From assembly GCF_014145455.1 (NCBI RefSeq), contig NZ_JACIVB010000042.1, positions 1 through 64,000 of the forward strand: DNA of 64,000 nt, given 5' to 3'. A program made the translations under genes and the position numbers. Shown here piece by piece: positions 19,908 through 31,634 of the stretch; position 1 is the stretch's first letter; every line of letters begins with the position of its first letter. The stretch comes from Limosilactobacillus rudii (GTDB lineage Bacteria; Bacillota; Bacilli; Lactobacillales; Lactobacillaceae). The notes below the pieces were generated by a model. It worked only from the letters and a program-made list of their open reading frames with translations, was not told the DNA's origin and ran no database searches.

Positions 19908-21569
19908 TTAGAATAAGCCAGTAATTTTACCATTATCGTCAATGGTCATATTTACCGCTGCTGGTTCTGTTGGTAAACCAGGCATCGTCATCATATTCCC
20001 GGCTAGTGCCACAATAAAGCCAGCACCAATCTTCGGTACTAGTTCCCGAATATGAAATACAAAGTCAGTTGGTGCCCCCAATTGTTTTTGATCATCCGTA
20101 AATGAATACTGGGTCTTAGCAATACATACCGGCAAATCATTCCAACCATAAGCTGCAAACCGTTTTAACTGATTTTGCGCCTTGCGACTGAATGATACTT
20201 CCTTTGCCCCATAAATTTGCTTAGCAATCTTCTCAAGTTTAGTCTGCAAGTCATCAACTTGAACGTCGTAAATATGGGTGAATTCACTTGGACTATCAGC
20301 AAGTTCAACGACTTTATTAGCAAGGTCGTGTGTCCCTGCACCACCTTTTGCCCATGCATCAGTTAATATTGCTTCAACATTCTGCTTAGCACAATTATCC
20401 TTAATCATTTGAATTTCTTTATCAGTATCTGTAACAAAATGATTAATGGCAACGACAATCGGCAAGCCATAAAGTTGCATATTTTTAATATGGCGATTAA
20501 GGTTAGCCATTCCCTTCTCCAGAGCACTCAATTGTTCTTCGTTCAAATCAGCCAGTTTTGCGCCACCATTGTATTCAAGCGCCCGTACAGTTGCAACAAT
20601 TACGATTGCATCAGGATGCTTGCCTAAAACACGTTGCTTAATATCAAGGAACTTTTCCCCACCTAAATCAGCACCAAAGCCGGCTTCTGTGACAGTGTAA
20701 TCTGATAAATTAAGCGCCGTTTGAGTAGCAAGAACACTATTACATCCATGCGCAATATTAGCAAATGGGCCCCCGTGAATAATTGTTGGTGTGTGATCCA
20801 GTGTTTGGACAAGGTTTGGCTTTAAGGCATCTTTTAAGATAATCGTAATAGCATCCTGAAAGTTAAGTTGACCAACTGTAACTGGTTCTTTGTCGTATGT
20901 ATAACCAACCACAATGCGACTAATCCGTTGCTTCAAATCGTGCAAACTAGTAGCAAGACACAATACTGCCATCAACTCAGAAGCTGCGGTAATATCAAAT
21001 CCTGTTTCACGTGGAACGCCAGCCATTGGTCCACCAAGGCCAGTAATTACATTCCGTAACGCCCGATCGTTAACATCTTCAACCCGCTTCCAAATGACCC
21101 GTTGCGGATCCAAGTTCATCTTGTTATCACGCATGATGTAGTTGTCAATCAATGCGGCTAACGTATTATTAGCACTGGTTAAGGCATGAAGATCACCAGT
21201 AAAGTTTAAGTTGATATCTTCCATTGGAACTACTTGACTATAACCGCCACCAGTAGCGCCCCCCTTAATTCCAAAAACTGGTCCCATTGATGGTTCACGC
21301 ATTGCAATCGTAGTTTGGTAGTTTAACTGGTTCATGGCATCTCCTAAACCAATTAAAACTGTCGACTTTCCTTCACCAGCTGGTGTCGGATTGATTGAAG
21401 TAACCAAAATTAGTTTGTGTTTTTTATCTGGTATTGGTTTTACGTTTAGATCAATTTTCGCCTTATATTTACCATATTGCTCAATTTGATCGTCTGAAAG
21501 GCCTAATTTATCAGCAATCTTCGTTATGGGTTCAAGTGTCGCCTGATCTGCAATTTCAATATCTGTCAT
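19908..21569 (-). CDS. fhs: Formate--tetrahydrofolate ligase
   Basis: Makes 10-formyl-THF from formate, THF and ATP, the one-carbon donor used by PurN and PurH. The 553-aa protein has the P-loop [17 protein letters not shown] near residue 65, [16 protein letters not shown] near 95 and the C-terminal PGLPTEPAA motif. Start is the ATG at 21569, 8 nt after AAAGGAAG; a TTG three codons upstream is less likely. The promoter region holds two PurBox-like sites, fitting control with the purine genes. The coding sequence contains a near-perfect parS at 21003-21018. Confidence 0.96.
   Translation of the reverse strand: MTDIEIADQATLEPITKIADKLGLSDDQIEQYGKYKAKIDLNVKPIPDKKHKLILVTSINPTPAGEGKSTVLIGLGDAMNQLNYQTTIAMREPSMGPVFGIKGGATGGGYSQVVPMEDINLNFTGDLHALTSANNTLAALIDNYIMRDNKMNLDPQRVIWKRVEDVNDRALRNVITGLGGPMAGVPRETGFDITAASELMAVLCLATSLHDLKQRISRIVVGYTYDKEPVTVGQLNFQDAITIILKDALKPNLVQTLDHTPTIIHGGPFANIAHGCNSVLATQTALNLSDYTVTEAGFGADLGGEKFLDIKQRVLGKHPDAIVIVATVRALEYNGGAKLADLNEEQLSALEKGMANLNRHIKNMQLYGLPIVVAINHFVTDTDKEIQMIKDNCAKQNVEAILTDAWAKGGAGTHDLANKVVELADSPSEFTHIYDVQVDDLQTKLEKIAKQIYGAKEVSFSRKAQNQLKRFAAYGWNDLPVCIAKTQYSFTDDQKQLGAPTDFVFHIRELVPKIGAGFIVALAGNMMTMPGLPTEPAAVNMTIDDNGKITGLF
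21003..21018 (-). other. Candidate parS centromere site inside fhs
   Basis: Minus strand CGTTCCACGTGAAACA matches the ParB-binding parS consensus TGTTCCACGTGAAACA of Bacillus at 15 of 16 positions (only the first base differs). It encodes V-P-R-E-T of Fhs. parA, parB and noc lie 23 kb away in this window. Confidence 0.6.
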
Positions 21570-21607
21570 GAATATCAACTTCCTTTCATGTAAATTACCT
21601 CAATTTT

Positions 21608-21614
21608 ATTATAC
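21608..21614 (-). promoter_or_regulatory. fhs promoter -10 region
   Basis: Minus strand TATAAT at 21608-21613 with a poor -35 (GCTGAA at 17-bp spacing). A weak -35 plus upstream PurBox-like sites would fit an activated promoter; this is inference. Confidence 0.5.
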
Positions 21615-21648
21615 ACTAACAAAATACTTTTTCAGCCATTTAGCAAAA

Positions 21649-21703
21649 TAAGTTCGATATTCATTAACATTATGTTTAAAAAGCAACTTAATAGTTCGCA
21701 AAA
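21649..21703 (+). promoter_or_regulatory. Two PurBox-like sites upstream of fhs, 42 bp apart
   Basis: TAAGTTCGATATT (21649-21661) and ATAGTTCGCAAAA (21691-21703); their reverse complements AATATCGAACTTA and TTTTGCGAACTAT each match the PurBox AWWWCCGAACWWT at about 11 of 13 positions. Direct repeats with a 42-bp pitch, about 50 and 95 bp upstream of the likely fhs start site. Confidence 0.5.
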
Positions 21704-21704
21704 A

Positions 21705-21732
21705 AGAGACTGTATAAATTTATACAGTCTCT
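21705..21732 (-). terminator. Terminator of the AI-2E family gene
   Basis: AGAGACTGTATAAATTTATACAGTCTCT is a perfect palindromic hairpin (residual loop within AAATTT) followed on the minus strand by TTTTTTG. It overlaps the distal PurBox of fhs. Confidence 0.85.
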
Positions 21733-21734
21733 GC

Positions 21735-22772
21735 TTACTCACCCCTGTTTTTTACTTTTTTCGGTCCATGAATCGGTTTTACCCCTAACACATCCAACAG
21801 GAAAGTAAAGATTGGTACCCCAACAATTAATCCCCAGGTGCCAAACAAGTTTTCACCAATCAATAATACAATAAAAGTATAAAAAATCGGCAAATCAGTT
21901 CGACTAGACATAAACTTAGGATTAAGAACATACGCTTCAAGAGTATGGATAATGATGATCATAATGATAATATAAACCACATCCCGGATGCCACCAACGG
22001 AATAACCAACCATCGCCAGCGGAATTGTTGAAATAATTACCCCTGCAACCGGTACTAGGCTAAAGATAAATACAATCAACGACAAAGCAAAAATTTGCGG
22101 CATCTTCATAAAGAGCAACCCGATTGTCGTAATAACCGTATTACAAATAGCGATAAAGAATTGTGCCTCAAGAACAACCCCAAATGTATTGACGAACTTC
22201 TTGCCAAAATAATCAATATCTTGGAAAAACCAGCCAAAATCACTATCTAAAAAGCTATGAGAAAATTCATTCATTTGTTTTAACTCTAAAGTGTAGAAAA
22301 AACTTAGAATTAATGACATCACAAATGATACAGTAATCGCGCCAATACTGGTCAACGTACTAACGGCAATCGTTAATCCGTGACGGACTTGCGTCATAAT
22401 CGTGGCCGTACTTACATAGTGGCTGATATAGCGGTAAATCATTGTTGCCTGATGAGTACTGTAGAACTTTACTACCGAATTAACCATTTTCACTACCTGT
22501 CGTGATAAGACGGGTAAATAGCGTGTTACACCCAAATATAATGCAATGATCAAAAAGGCATAAGTTGCAATTACGGTTATCGTCGTCGATAGTCGTGGCA
22601 GCCAGCGTTGTACTAGCCGAACCCAACTTACAACGAGGTATGTCAAAATAAAAGTAAACAGTATCAAATTCATCATTGAACGCATTAACCATAAAACAAT
22701 CACGATTAATAATAAGACCGTAAAGCGCCGCAGTTTTACATTTTCAATAAAATGGTGCCATGCTTCTGTCAT
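21735..22772 (-). CDS. AI-2E family transporter-like membrane protein
   Basis: A 345-aa polytopic membrane protein with about seven to eight hydrophobic segments; two pairs at the N-terminus (residues ~15-60) and the rest after residue 145. The C-terminal GYSVGGIRDVVYIIIMIIII and HTLEAYVLNPKFMSSRTDLP stretches are characteristic of the AI-2E/UPF0118 family, which includes autoinducer exporters and Na+/H+ antiporters. Substrate cannot be read from sequence. Divergent from cfa, separated by 170 bp. Confidence 0.85.
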   Translation of the reverse strand: MTEAWHHFIENVKLRRFTVLLLIVIVLWLMRSMMNLILFTFILTYLVVSWVRLVQRWLPRLSTTITVIATYAFLIIALYLGVTRYLPVLSRQVVKMVNSVVKFYSTHQATMIYRYISHYVSTATIMTQVRHGLTIAVSTLTSIGAITVSFVMSLILSFFYTLELKQMNEFSHSFLDSDFGWFFQDIDYFGKKFVNTFGVVLEAQFFIAICNTVITTIGLLFMKMPQIFALSLIVFIFSLVPVAGVIISTIPLAMVGYSVGGIRDVVYIIIMIIIIHTLEAYVLNPKFMSSRTDLPIFYTFIVLLIGENLFGTWGLIVGVPIFTFLLDVLGVKPIHGPKKVKNRGE

Positions 22773-22942
22773 CTAACCATCTCCCAATTTTCTCTTAACT
22801 AGCATAATATCAAGCTTTTATTCCTCCAACAATCAATTTTACCGCTTTCTTCTGAAATATTTTTTTTGAAAATGTCCTGAAACACTTTTATTTTAAGGGT
22901 GTTATAATAAATACTATTATTGGAGAAAGAAGGAAGCGTTTC

Positions 22943-24118
22943 ATGTTAGAAAAGACGTTCTACAAGTCATTATTAAAGCACTCATTTACTATTCCCGTAA
23001 AGATTGTGTTTTGGGATGGTTCAAGTGTTGTTTATGGTGACGGAACCCCAGAAGTAACAATCACCTTTAAGGAAAAAATTCCAATTCGTGATATTACCAA
23101 GAACGCCTCGATTGCTCTCGGGGAAGCCTACATGGATAAAAAAATTGAAATCCAAGGTAGTATTCAAACATTAATTGAATCAGCATATGAAAGTGCTGAC
23201 AGTTTTATGCGAAGTTCTAAGTTCCGTAAGTTCCTCCCTAAACAAGGTCACTCAGAAAAAGAAAGTGAAAATGACGTTCAAAGCCACTACGATGTTGGTA
23301 ATGATTTTTATAAGCTATGGCTTGATGACACTTTAACTTACTCATGTGCCTACTTTACTGACGGCAACCATGACGACCTTACAAAAGCACAAGTTGACAA
23401 AGTTCATCATATTCTAAAGAAACTTGACCCTAAGCCTGGCAAAACGTTACTTGATATTGGTTGTGGCTGGGGAACGCTGATGCTAACGGCCGCAAAAGAA
23501 TATGGTTTAAAAGTTACCGGTGTTACTCTCAGTGAAGAACAGTACCGATTAGTTAAGAACCGGATTGAAAAAGAAGGACTTCAAGATGTTGCTGATGTTA
23601 AATTAATTGATTACCGTGAACTCGGCGACCAGAAGTGGGATTATATTACTTCGGTTGGAATGTTTGAACACGTCGGTAAAGAAAACCTTGGTCTTTACTT
23701 CAAGGATATCCAAGGCTACCTTGCCGATGACGGGGTTGCTTTAATTCATGGAATCACCCGCCAACAAGGGGGAGCTTATAACGGATGGATTAATAAATAC
23801 ATCTTCCCTGGTGGTTATATTCCTGGACTTGAAGAAATGATCGGCCATATTGAAGAAAACCATATGCAAATTACTGATATTGAAATGCTTCGTCGCCATT
23901 ATCAACGTACACTTGAAATCTGGGATATGAACTTTAATGAACATCGGGCTCAAATTCTTGACATGATGGGTGAACGCTTTACACGGATGTGGGACCTCTA
24001 TTTACAAGCCTGTGCAGCATCATTTGAATCAGGAAACATCGACGTTATTCAATATTTAATCACTAAGGGGCCTTCTGGTAAAAATCTACCAATGACTCGT
24101 GACTACATGACAAAATAA
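22943..24118 (+). CDS. cfa: Cyclopropane-fatty-acyl-phospholipid synthase
   Basis: SAM-dependent enzyme adding a methylene bridge to unsaturated acyl chains in membrane phospholipids, linked to acid and storage tolerance in lactic acid bacteria. 391 aa: an N-terminal lipid-binding region (residues 1-110) and a methyltransferase domain with SAM motif [14 protein letters not shown] near residue 172, and the [13 protein letters not shown] segment near 117 typical of CFA synthases. Ribosome-binding site AGAAAGAAGGA before the ATG; TATAAT at 22903-22908 is a likely -10. First of three plus-strand genes. Confidence 0.96.
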   Translation: MLEKTFYKSLLKHSFTIPVKIVFWDGSSVVYGDGTPEVTITFKEKIPIRDITKNASIALGEAYMDKKIEIQGSIQTLIESAYESADSFMRSSKFRKFLPKQGHSEKESENDVQSHYDVGNDFYKLWLDDTLTYSCAYFTDGNHDDLTKAQVDKVHHILKKLDPKPGKTLLDIGCGWGTLMLTAAKEYGLKVTGVTLSEEQYRLVKNRIEKEGLQDVADVKLIDYRELGDQKWDYITSVGMFEHVGKENLGLYFKDIQGYLADDGVALIHGITRQQGGAYNGWINKYIFPGGYIPGLEEMIGHIEENHMQITDIEMLRRHYQRTLEIWDMNFNEHRAQILDMMGERFTRMWDLYLQACAASFESGNIDVIQYLITKGPSGKNLPMTRDYMTK

Positions 24119-24124
24119 TATTTC

Positions 24125-24155
24125 AAAACCCGAAGAATTGATTTTCTTCGGGTTT
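24125..24155 (+). terminator. Terminator of cfa
   Basis: AAACCCGAAGAA pairs perfectly with TTCTTCGGGTTT around a 6-nt loop, followed by a T-rich tract. Confidence 0.9.
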
Positions 24156-24183
24156 TATTTATTTTTTTAACAATAAAATCTAT

Positions 24184-24238
24184 AAAGTTCGTTATTTATT
24201 TTTGAAATGGGTTGATTTAAATATAATAGTTCGTTATT
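24184..24238 (+). promoter_or_regulatory. Two strong PurBox-like sites upstream of ribB, 42 bp apart
   Basis: AAAGTTCGTTATT (24184-24196) and ATAGTTCGTTATT (24226-24238). Reverse complements AATAACGAACTTT and AATAACGAACTAT match the PurBox AWWWCCGAACWWT at 12 of 13 positions each, better than at the pur operons. The 42-bp pitch is the same as at fhs. The proximal box overlaps a candidate -10 element. Confidence 0.55.
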
Positions 24239-24240
24239 AT
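24212..24240 (+). promoter_or_regulatory. Putative ribB promoter
   Basis: TTGATT (24212-24217), 17-bp spacer, TATTAT (24235-24240). A better TATAAT at 24222-24227 lacks a well-spaced -35. Choice between the two is uncertain. Confidence 0.45.
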
Positions 24241-24245
24241 GATAG

Positions 24246-24259
24246 CACATTCGAATGTG
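24246..24259. promoter_or_regulatory. Perfect 14-bp palindrome at the ribB transcription start
   Basis: CACATTCGAATGTG is self-complementary over all 14 bases and sits at the presumed start of the ribB transcript, about 43 bp before the ATG. It could be an operator or a short RNA hairpin; no known motif recognised. Confidence 0.4.
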
Positions 24260-24301
24260 GTTGCCCTATTGCTTTTAGAATTTCAAAGGAGTAATTCACC
24301 T

Positions 24302-24964
24302 ATGCAAAATCAATTTTCAACTGTTAAAGAAGCCTTAACACATTTAGTAAATGGTGGCTATATTATCTTAGCTGATAATGAAGACCGCGAAAACGAAGGA
24401 GACCTCGTTGCCCTTGGCGATGGAATCACGGCTAATACTGTCTACGAAATGTTAAATGAAGCTAATGGTCTAATGTGCGTACCCGTAAGTAAAGAGATTG
24501 CCGCAAAACTTGCTTTTAAACCCATGGTAGAGCATAGTACAGATCCAAACCAAACTCCTTTTATGGTTACTACCGATGGTACTTTAGCGGCAACTGGTGT
24601 TACAACCGGCGTCTCTGCCTTTGACCGCGCAGCAACCATTCGCCAAATAGCTAATCCGGACGCTCAAGCTACCGATTTCAACCATCCAGGTCATATCCAA
24701 CCGCTTTATGCACAACCACACGGGCTACGAGACCGGATTGGTCATACTGAAGCGGCAGTTGACCTTGCATACTTAGCGGGCAAATCACCTGTAGCAGTTA
24801 TTATTGAAGTCCTTAAAAGTGATGGAACAATGGCCCGCCGAGATAGTCTAGCAACACTTGCTGACCGTGTCCATGTTCCGTTCATCACGATCAATCAAAT
24901 TATTGAATATCTAGATGCTAACGGAATTAAGTATGCTGCCGACCTAACTAAAGCCCATGCTTAA
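24302..24964 (+). CDS. ribB: 3,4-dihydroxy-2-butanone 4-phosphate synthase (orphan)
   Basis: Makes the four-carbon precursor of riboflavin from ribulose 5-phosphate. The 220-aa protein is the single-domain form: it has the acidic loop DNEDRENEGDLV (Mg2+ site, residues ~22-33), GVSAFDRAATIR near 105 and the HTEAAVDLAYLAG segment near 160, with no fused GTP cyclohydrolase II. The ATG at 24302 is chosen for the AAAGGAG site 10 nt upstream; an in-frame ATG at 24239 lacks one and falls within the promoter. No other rib genes and no FMN riboswitch are nearby. Confidence 0.93.
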   Translation: MQNQFSTVKEALTHLVNGGYIILADNEDRENEGDLVALGDGITANTVYEMLNEANGLMCVPVSKEIAAKLAFKPMVEHSTDPNQTPFMVTTDGTLAATGVTTGVSAFDRAATIRQIANPDAQATDFNHPGHIQPLYAQPHGLRDRIGHTEAAVDLAYLAGKSPVAVIIEVLKSDGTMARRDSLATLADRVHVPFITINQIIEYLDANGIKYAADLTKAHA

Positions 24965-25034
24965 ACATTGGATTCCCTTTCATTTTTGATTAGGTTAAAA
25001 TAAAGAGATAATAATCGATGAAGGGATGTTTACT

Positions 25035-25676
25035 ATGGACGGTGCTATTTTTTCATTTAATAATATCTTTGTTGATACGGATAAATTGTCTTTCACTTCA
25101 TGGCAACGTTTTGCAATATACGAATTTGGAATGGGATTACCAGAAAAACTGGCTCCTCAGTTTGCTAGCCTAACCCCCGAACAATGTCTGACCCTCGTAT
25201 TGAAACATTTCAATGCCAATCCGGATGCAAGTGAGAAAACGACAATGATTACCGAATGGCAAAAGATGCTTAGTGAAGAAGCTGACAACTTAAACGAAGA
25301 CGACCAATTGCCAGGAATTAAACGGCTGTTACTAAACCTATATGACCACTATGTTAAAATTGCCGTCCTGGATACCAACGAAGATATCCACAATATTCTC
25401 AAACAAGTCGGTCTTGATAACTATATCGACAGTATCATTAGCTATCATGCCGATAAAAATCCGTATTCGGTAGCCATTAATCAACTAAACCTTGACGGAC
25501 CCGCTTGTATTGGGATTGGAACAACAGCCAATGCGATTACAAATATTCATGAAATAAATGCGATTGCAATCGGTATTGGCGACACAACCCAATTATCCAA
25601 TGCGGACTATCAGGTAGTTCAAGTTGGCGACCTCCGTTATCCAATGTTACAGAAGATATGGGAAGATAAACATTAA
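25035..25676 (+). CDS. HAD-like protein with degenerate active site (likely pseudoenzyme)
   Basis: About 213 aa, laid out like a beta-phosphoglucomutase-type HAD hydrolase with a helical cap (residues ~15-95) and a Rossmann core. However, motif I, normally DxD, reads FTMDGAIF: the nucleophile Asp is Thr, or lies upstream of the start if the ATG at 25035 (6-10 nt after GAAGGG) is used. The motif IV acidic pair is also gone (GIGTTANAITN instead of G-x-EDS). Motif II (VLDTNED) and a Lys in ADKNPYS remain. Probably no phosphatase activity; a binding or regulatory role is possible. It follows ribB by 70 bp and ends at a strong terminator. Confidence 0.7.
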   Translation: MDGAIFSFNNIFVDTDKLSFTSWQRFAIYEFGMGLPEKLAPQFASLTPEQCLTLVLKHFNANPDASEKTTMITEWQKMLSEEADNLNEDDQLPGIKRLLLNLYDHYVKIAVLDTNEDIHNILKQVGLDNYIDSIISYHADKNPYSVAINQLNLDGPACIGIGTTANAITNIHEINAIAIGIGDTTQLSNADYQVVQVGDLRYPMLQKIWEDKH

Positions 25677-25711
25677 CCGGCACCTATTAAATCTTATTCT
25701 TACACATAAAG

Positions 25712-25778
25712 ATCCGAGCCATAATTTTTGACATGTTAGGCTAAAACGCCCTTTCAGAAATTATAGTTCGGATTTTTT
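25712..25778 (+). terminator. Long-stem terminator after the HAD-like gene
   Basis: ATCCGAGCCATAATTT (25712-25727) pairs with AAATTATAGTTCGGAT (25758-25773) over 15 of 16 positions, followed by TTTTT. The loop is about 30 nt. It lies between convergent genes. Confidence 0.75.
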
Positions 25779-25797
25779 ACTCATATTCTTTTAACCA

Positions 25798-26435
25798 TTA
25801 TGATGCTTGTTCTTTACTCCAGCTAAGTGGATCCTTGCGCCACTGTTGAAGCGACTTTAAATGGTCAGCACTGATTTGATTATTTTCTTTAGCAACTTTA
25901 ATTAAAGTTACGTAGTCAGTCACCGAATAGTATTTGAGGTTATTTGCCATAAAATTCTGTTCCGCTGCTGGCAAGTTATATGTAAAGACAGAAACAACGC
26001 CAAGCACTTTACCACCCGCGTTCTTAACTGCATGAACAGCGTTTAATACACTACCACCAGTTGAAACGAGGTCGTCAATCACTACAACACGCTGAGCTTC
26101 TTTAAGAACTCCTTCAATTTGCTTGCCTTGACCATGGTCTTTAGGTTTGGTTCGGACATAGATCATTGGCAACTCCATATTTTGAGCTACCCAAGCAGCA
26201 TGCGGAATTCCCGCAGTTGCGGTTCCCGCTATTACGTCAACGTCGGGAAAATGAAGTTTAATTTGTTCAACCATTCCATTAAAGATCGCTTGGCGCACTT
26301 CCGGATAAGAAATCGTTAGTCGATTGTCAGTATAGATAGGTGATTTAAGCCCGCTTGCCCAGGTAAAAGGACGTTCCGGATTTAAGGCAACAGCATGAAT
26401 GTCTAGTAATGCTTTGGCAACACGTTGTGAGTATG

Positions 26436-26439
<4 letters not shown>
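25798..26439 (-). CDS. pyrE: Orotate phosphoribosyltransferase
   Basis: Joins orotate and PRPP to OMP. 213 aa with the PRPP-binding loop VVVIDDLVSTGGSVL near residue 120, the catalytic flexible loop YVRTKPKDHGQGKQIEG (~95-111) and the N-terminal SGLKSPIYTDNR motif (~29-40). Last gene of pyrBCDFE; its start overlaps pyrF's stop by 4 bp. Confidence 0.97.
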
Positions 26440-29388
<2,949 letters not shown>

Positions 29389-29392
29389 CTCT

Positions 29393-30325
29393 TTACATTA
29401 ATCCTTGGTAACGAAGCACTCGACTAAGGATCGCCATTCGGGTGTATACCCCGTTTGTCATTTGTTGGAAAATTCGCGAATTAGGAGCTTCCACAAGCGA
29501 ACTATCAACCTCAACTCCGCGATTCACTGGGGCGGGATGCATAATAATTGCGCCCTGCTTCATTTTTGCAGCCCGGTCTAATGTTAAACCATATGCTTGG
29601 TGGTACTGGTTAGCATTAAATGCCTGTCCATCTGCGGTCGTTAGGCGTTCGTTTTGCACCCGGAGTAAATTGACTACATCCATTTGTGGAAGTAGCTCAT
29701 CGAAGTTGCCAAAAGTTCCGTACTGTTCAAGCGCAGGATCATACCACTTTTCTGGACCCGCAAAGTAAACTTCTGCGCCTAACCGGTTAAGCATCATTGC
29801 ATTAGAATGTGCAACCCGAGAATGGCTAAGATCACCGATGATTAATACTTTCAATCCTTTGAACCCGCCAAATTCTTCATCAATTGTCATCATGTCCAGC
29901 AAACATTGTGATGGGTGTTGCCCACTACCATCCCCACCATTGACGATTCCAATCTTTAGGTCACGATGGTTAAGCAATTGCTTATAATATTCGTTTTCAG
30001 GGTGGCGAATCACCGCAATATTGACACCGATTGATTCCATTGTTTTAACCGTATCATAGAGACTTTCGCCCTTTTTTACTGAGCTTGTGCCTGCTTCAAA
30101 TTCGAGGACATGCATTCCCAGCTTCATCTGCGCCATTTGAAAACTTGTCTTTGTTCGAGTTGAATTTTCAAAGAAGAGATTAACCGCATATGCTGGTGCA
30201 GTAAGAACTGCTTGTTTTCCAGCCTTATATGCCTGCGCTTCATGAATCAAATCAATTGCATCTTCAGCATCCATATTGGCAACAGTGACTAAGTTTGGTT
30301 GAATTCTTTCTGTACTAATCATCAA
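29393..30325 (-). CDS. pyrB: Aspartate carbamoyltransferase catalytic subunit
   Basis: First committed pyrimidine step. 310 aa with the carbamoyl-phosphate loop [12 protein letters not shown] (residues ~52-63), HPSQCLLD near 137 and [10 protein letters not shown] near 270. No pyrI regulatory subunit, as usual in Gram-positives. First gene of the pyrBCDFE operon; carAB and pyrR are not in this window. Expression is governed by the two PyrR attenuators in its 340-bp leader. Confidence 0.97.
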   Translation of the reverse strand: MMISTERIQPNLVTVANMDAEDAIDLIHEAQAYKAGKQAVLTAPAYAVNLFFENSTRTKTSFQMAQMKLGMHVLEFEAGTSSVKKGESLYDTVKTMESIGVNIAVIRHPENEYYKQLLNHRDLKIGIVNGGDGSGQHPSQCLLDMMTIDEEFGGFKGLKVLIIGDLSHSRVAHSNAMMLNRLGAEVYFAGPEKWYDPALEQYGTFGNFDELLPQMDVVNLLRVQNERLTTADGQAFNANQYHQAYGLTLDRAAKMKQGAIIMHPAPVNRGVEVDSSLVEAPNSRIFQQMTNGVYTRMAILSRVLRYQGLM

Positions 30326-30354
30326 ATAACGCTCCTTTTTTAGCTCATTACAAT

Positions 30355-30475
30355 AAAACAGCGGTGACTTCCCATCTACCTACTGAGAGTCACCGCTGTT
30401 TTGTTTCTAGGATATTTAAAGGCTAAAAACAACACACCGTTATGTCCTCTCTGGAACATTTAAATGGTCGGTCGT
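30355..30475 (-). promoter_or_regulatory. PyrR attenuator 2 of the pyr leader (proximal)
   Basis: On the minus strand the PyrR-binding core GTTCCAGAGAGGACAT (about 30443-30459) is followed by a strong terminator: AAACAGCGGTGACT (30388-30402 side) pairing with AGTCACCGCTGTTT (30355-30369 side) and a T-rich run. UMP-bound PyrR would favour termination before pyrB. Confidence 0.85.
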
Positions 30476-30524
30476 TTCAAAATACCTATTGATTTTAATG
30501 GCGCATCCTAATGCTACTGCTTAA

Positions 30525-30612
30525 AAGAAAAGCCTCCTCAGCAATAGCTAAGAAGGTATACTTAAACGCTCAATCAAATCCTTCCTAGCCTCACAGGACT
30601 AAGTTAAAGGTA
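30525..30612 (-). promoter_or_regulatory. PyrR attenuator 1 of the pyr leader (distal)
   Basis: The minus strand has AGTCCTGTGAGGCTAGGAAGG (a PyrR-loop form, CCTGTGAGG core at about 30590-30598) framed by CCTTT and AAGG lower-stem halves. It is followed by CCTTCTTAGC pairing with GCTGAGGAGG over 10 bp (30532-30557) and CTTTTCTTTT. This is a complete second attenuator upstream of the first. Confidence 0.75.
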
Positions 30613-30663
30613 TTTTTGTTATTTATGATAATAAGCGTTGTTTCTAAAATTGTCAAATCTTTT

Positions 30664-31536
30664 TTATTTTTCAAATAATTTCTTTAAATCATGCCATAAT
30701 TTTTCTTGAATTGGCGCATGTTCAATATTTTTACGACGGGCAAAGGCAAGGTGCTGGGTAATCTCAGGAACGATTGGGATTTTAACAACCTTACTATCCA
30801 AGTTTTTACTTATTGATTGTTCCATTAATAAGGTCACTCCCATGCCAAGGGCAACCATATTTACCAATGTCTTTCCTCGTTCTCCCTCAAAGACAGAATA
30901 TAGATAAAGACCTGCATCAGAACAAACCTGCTGAACAAACGCTGCAAATGTTTTTTGCTGATTAAGCGTTAAAAATTTTTCTGCCTTTAAATCTGTAAGG
31001 GCTAATGTTGCTTTTTTAGAAAGCGGATTACGAACTGGAACATATGCCACAAGCCGGTCTTTTCCAACCGAAATTAATTCAAAATCATCGGGAAGCTTAT
31101 CAGCATAACTTATAAATGCAATATCGCTTTGGCCTTGCTCTAACCGTGTAACCGGATCGTCATCTTCAGTAATCGTCAACTTATATTGCTCAGCTAGTCT
31201 CTGAATTGCTGATGCTGCCTCGTAATTGCCAAATGCTGGTACTACCGTCAGTTTTATTGCTTGTTGCTTCTCTTTCTCTTTATAATCTTTGATCAGAGTT
31301 GCTAATTTAGCTTGATCCTCAATTATTTTGCTTGCTAATGGTAAGATCGAAGTCCCAAGCTCAGTTAATTCAAACTTATCATTTTTAGATTGAATAACTT
31401 TGACGGCCAATTCTTTTTCAAGGCTTTCAATCTCTGCTTTTAGCTCATCAACCGATAAACCTAATCGTTTTGCTGCTAACTGATAGTCTAAAGTGTTAGC
31501 GAGATTAACAAACGCCATTATCTGCCTAAAATCCAA
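30664..31536 (-). CDS. LysR family transcriptional regulator
   Basis: 290 aa from a TTG at 31536 (preceded by AAGGAAGTG), which gives the usual LysR opening (L/M)DFRQIMAFVNLANT. Winged-helix domain at residues 1-65, followed by a long linker helix and a substrate-binding-like effector domain (from VVPAFGNYEA, ~95-290). The recognition helix is atypical (LAAKRLGLSVDELKAEIESLE in place of the common QPxLS pattern). It lies downstream of azlC-azlD on the same strand and may regulate them; the ligand is unknown. A start 14 codons upstream is possible but overlaps the ribosome-binding site. Confidence 0.85.
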   Translation of the reverse strand: MDFRQIMAFVNLANTLDYQLAAKRLGLSVDELKAEIESLEKELAVKVIQSKNDKFELTELGTSILPLASKIIEDQAKLATLIKDYKEKEKQQAIKLTVVPAFGNYEAASAIQRLAEQYKLTITEDDDPVTRLEQGQSDIAFISYADKLPDDFELISVGKDRLVAYVPVRNPLSKKATLALTDLKAEKFLTLNQQKTFAAFVQQVCSDAGLYLYSVFEGERGKTLVNMVALGMGVTLLMEQSISKNLDSKVVKIPIVPEITQHLAFARRKNIEHAPIQEKLWHDLKKLFEK

Positions 31537-31634
31537 CGCAATCACTTCCTTAAAAAATAAATGGACTGGCTTCTCCACAACTTAGAAACCAATCCACCGC
31601 TTAAAAGCTCAATTCAATTATAACAAAACTACCC

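Noticed and set aside
24155-24301. FMN riboswitch upstream of ribB
   Set aside because: The leader is only about 55 nt after the likely start site and has none of the conserved RFN element segments.
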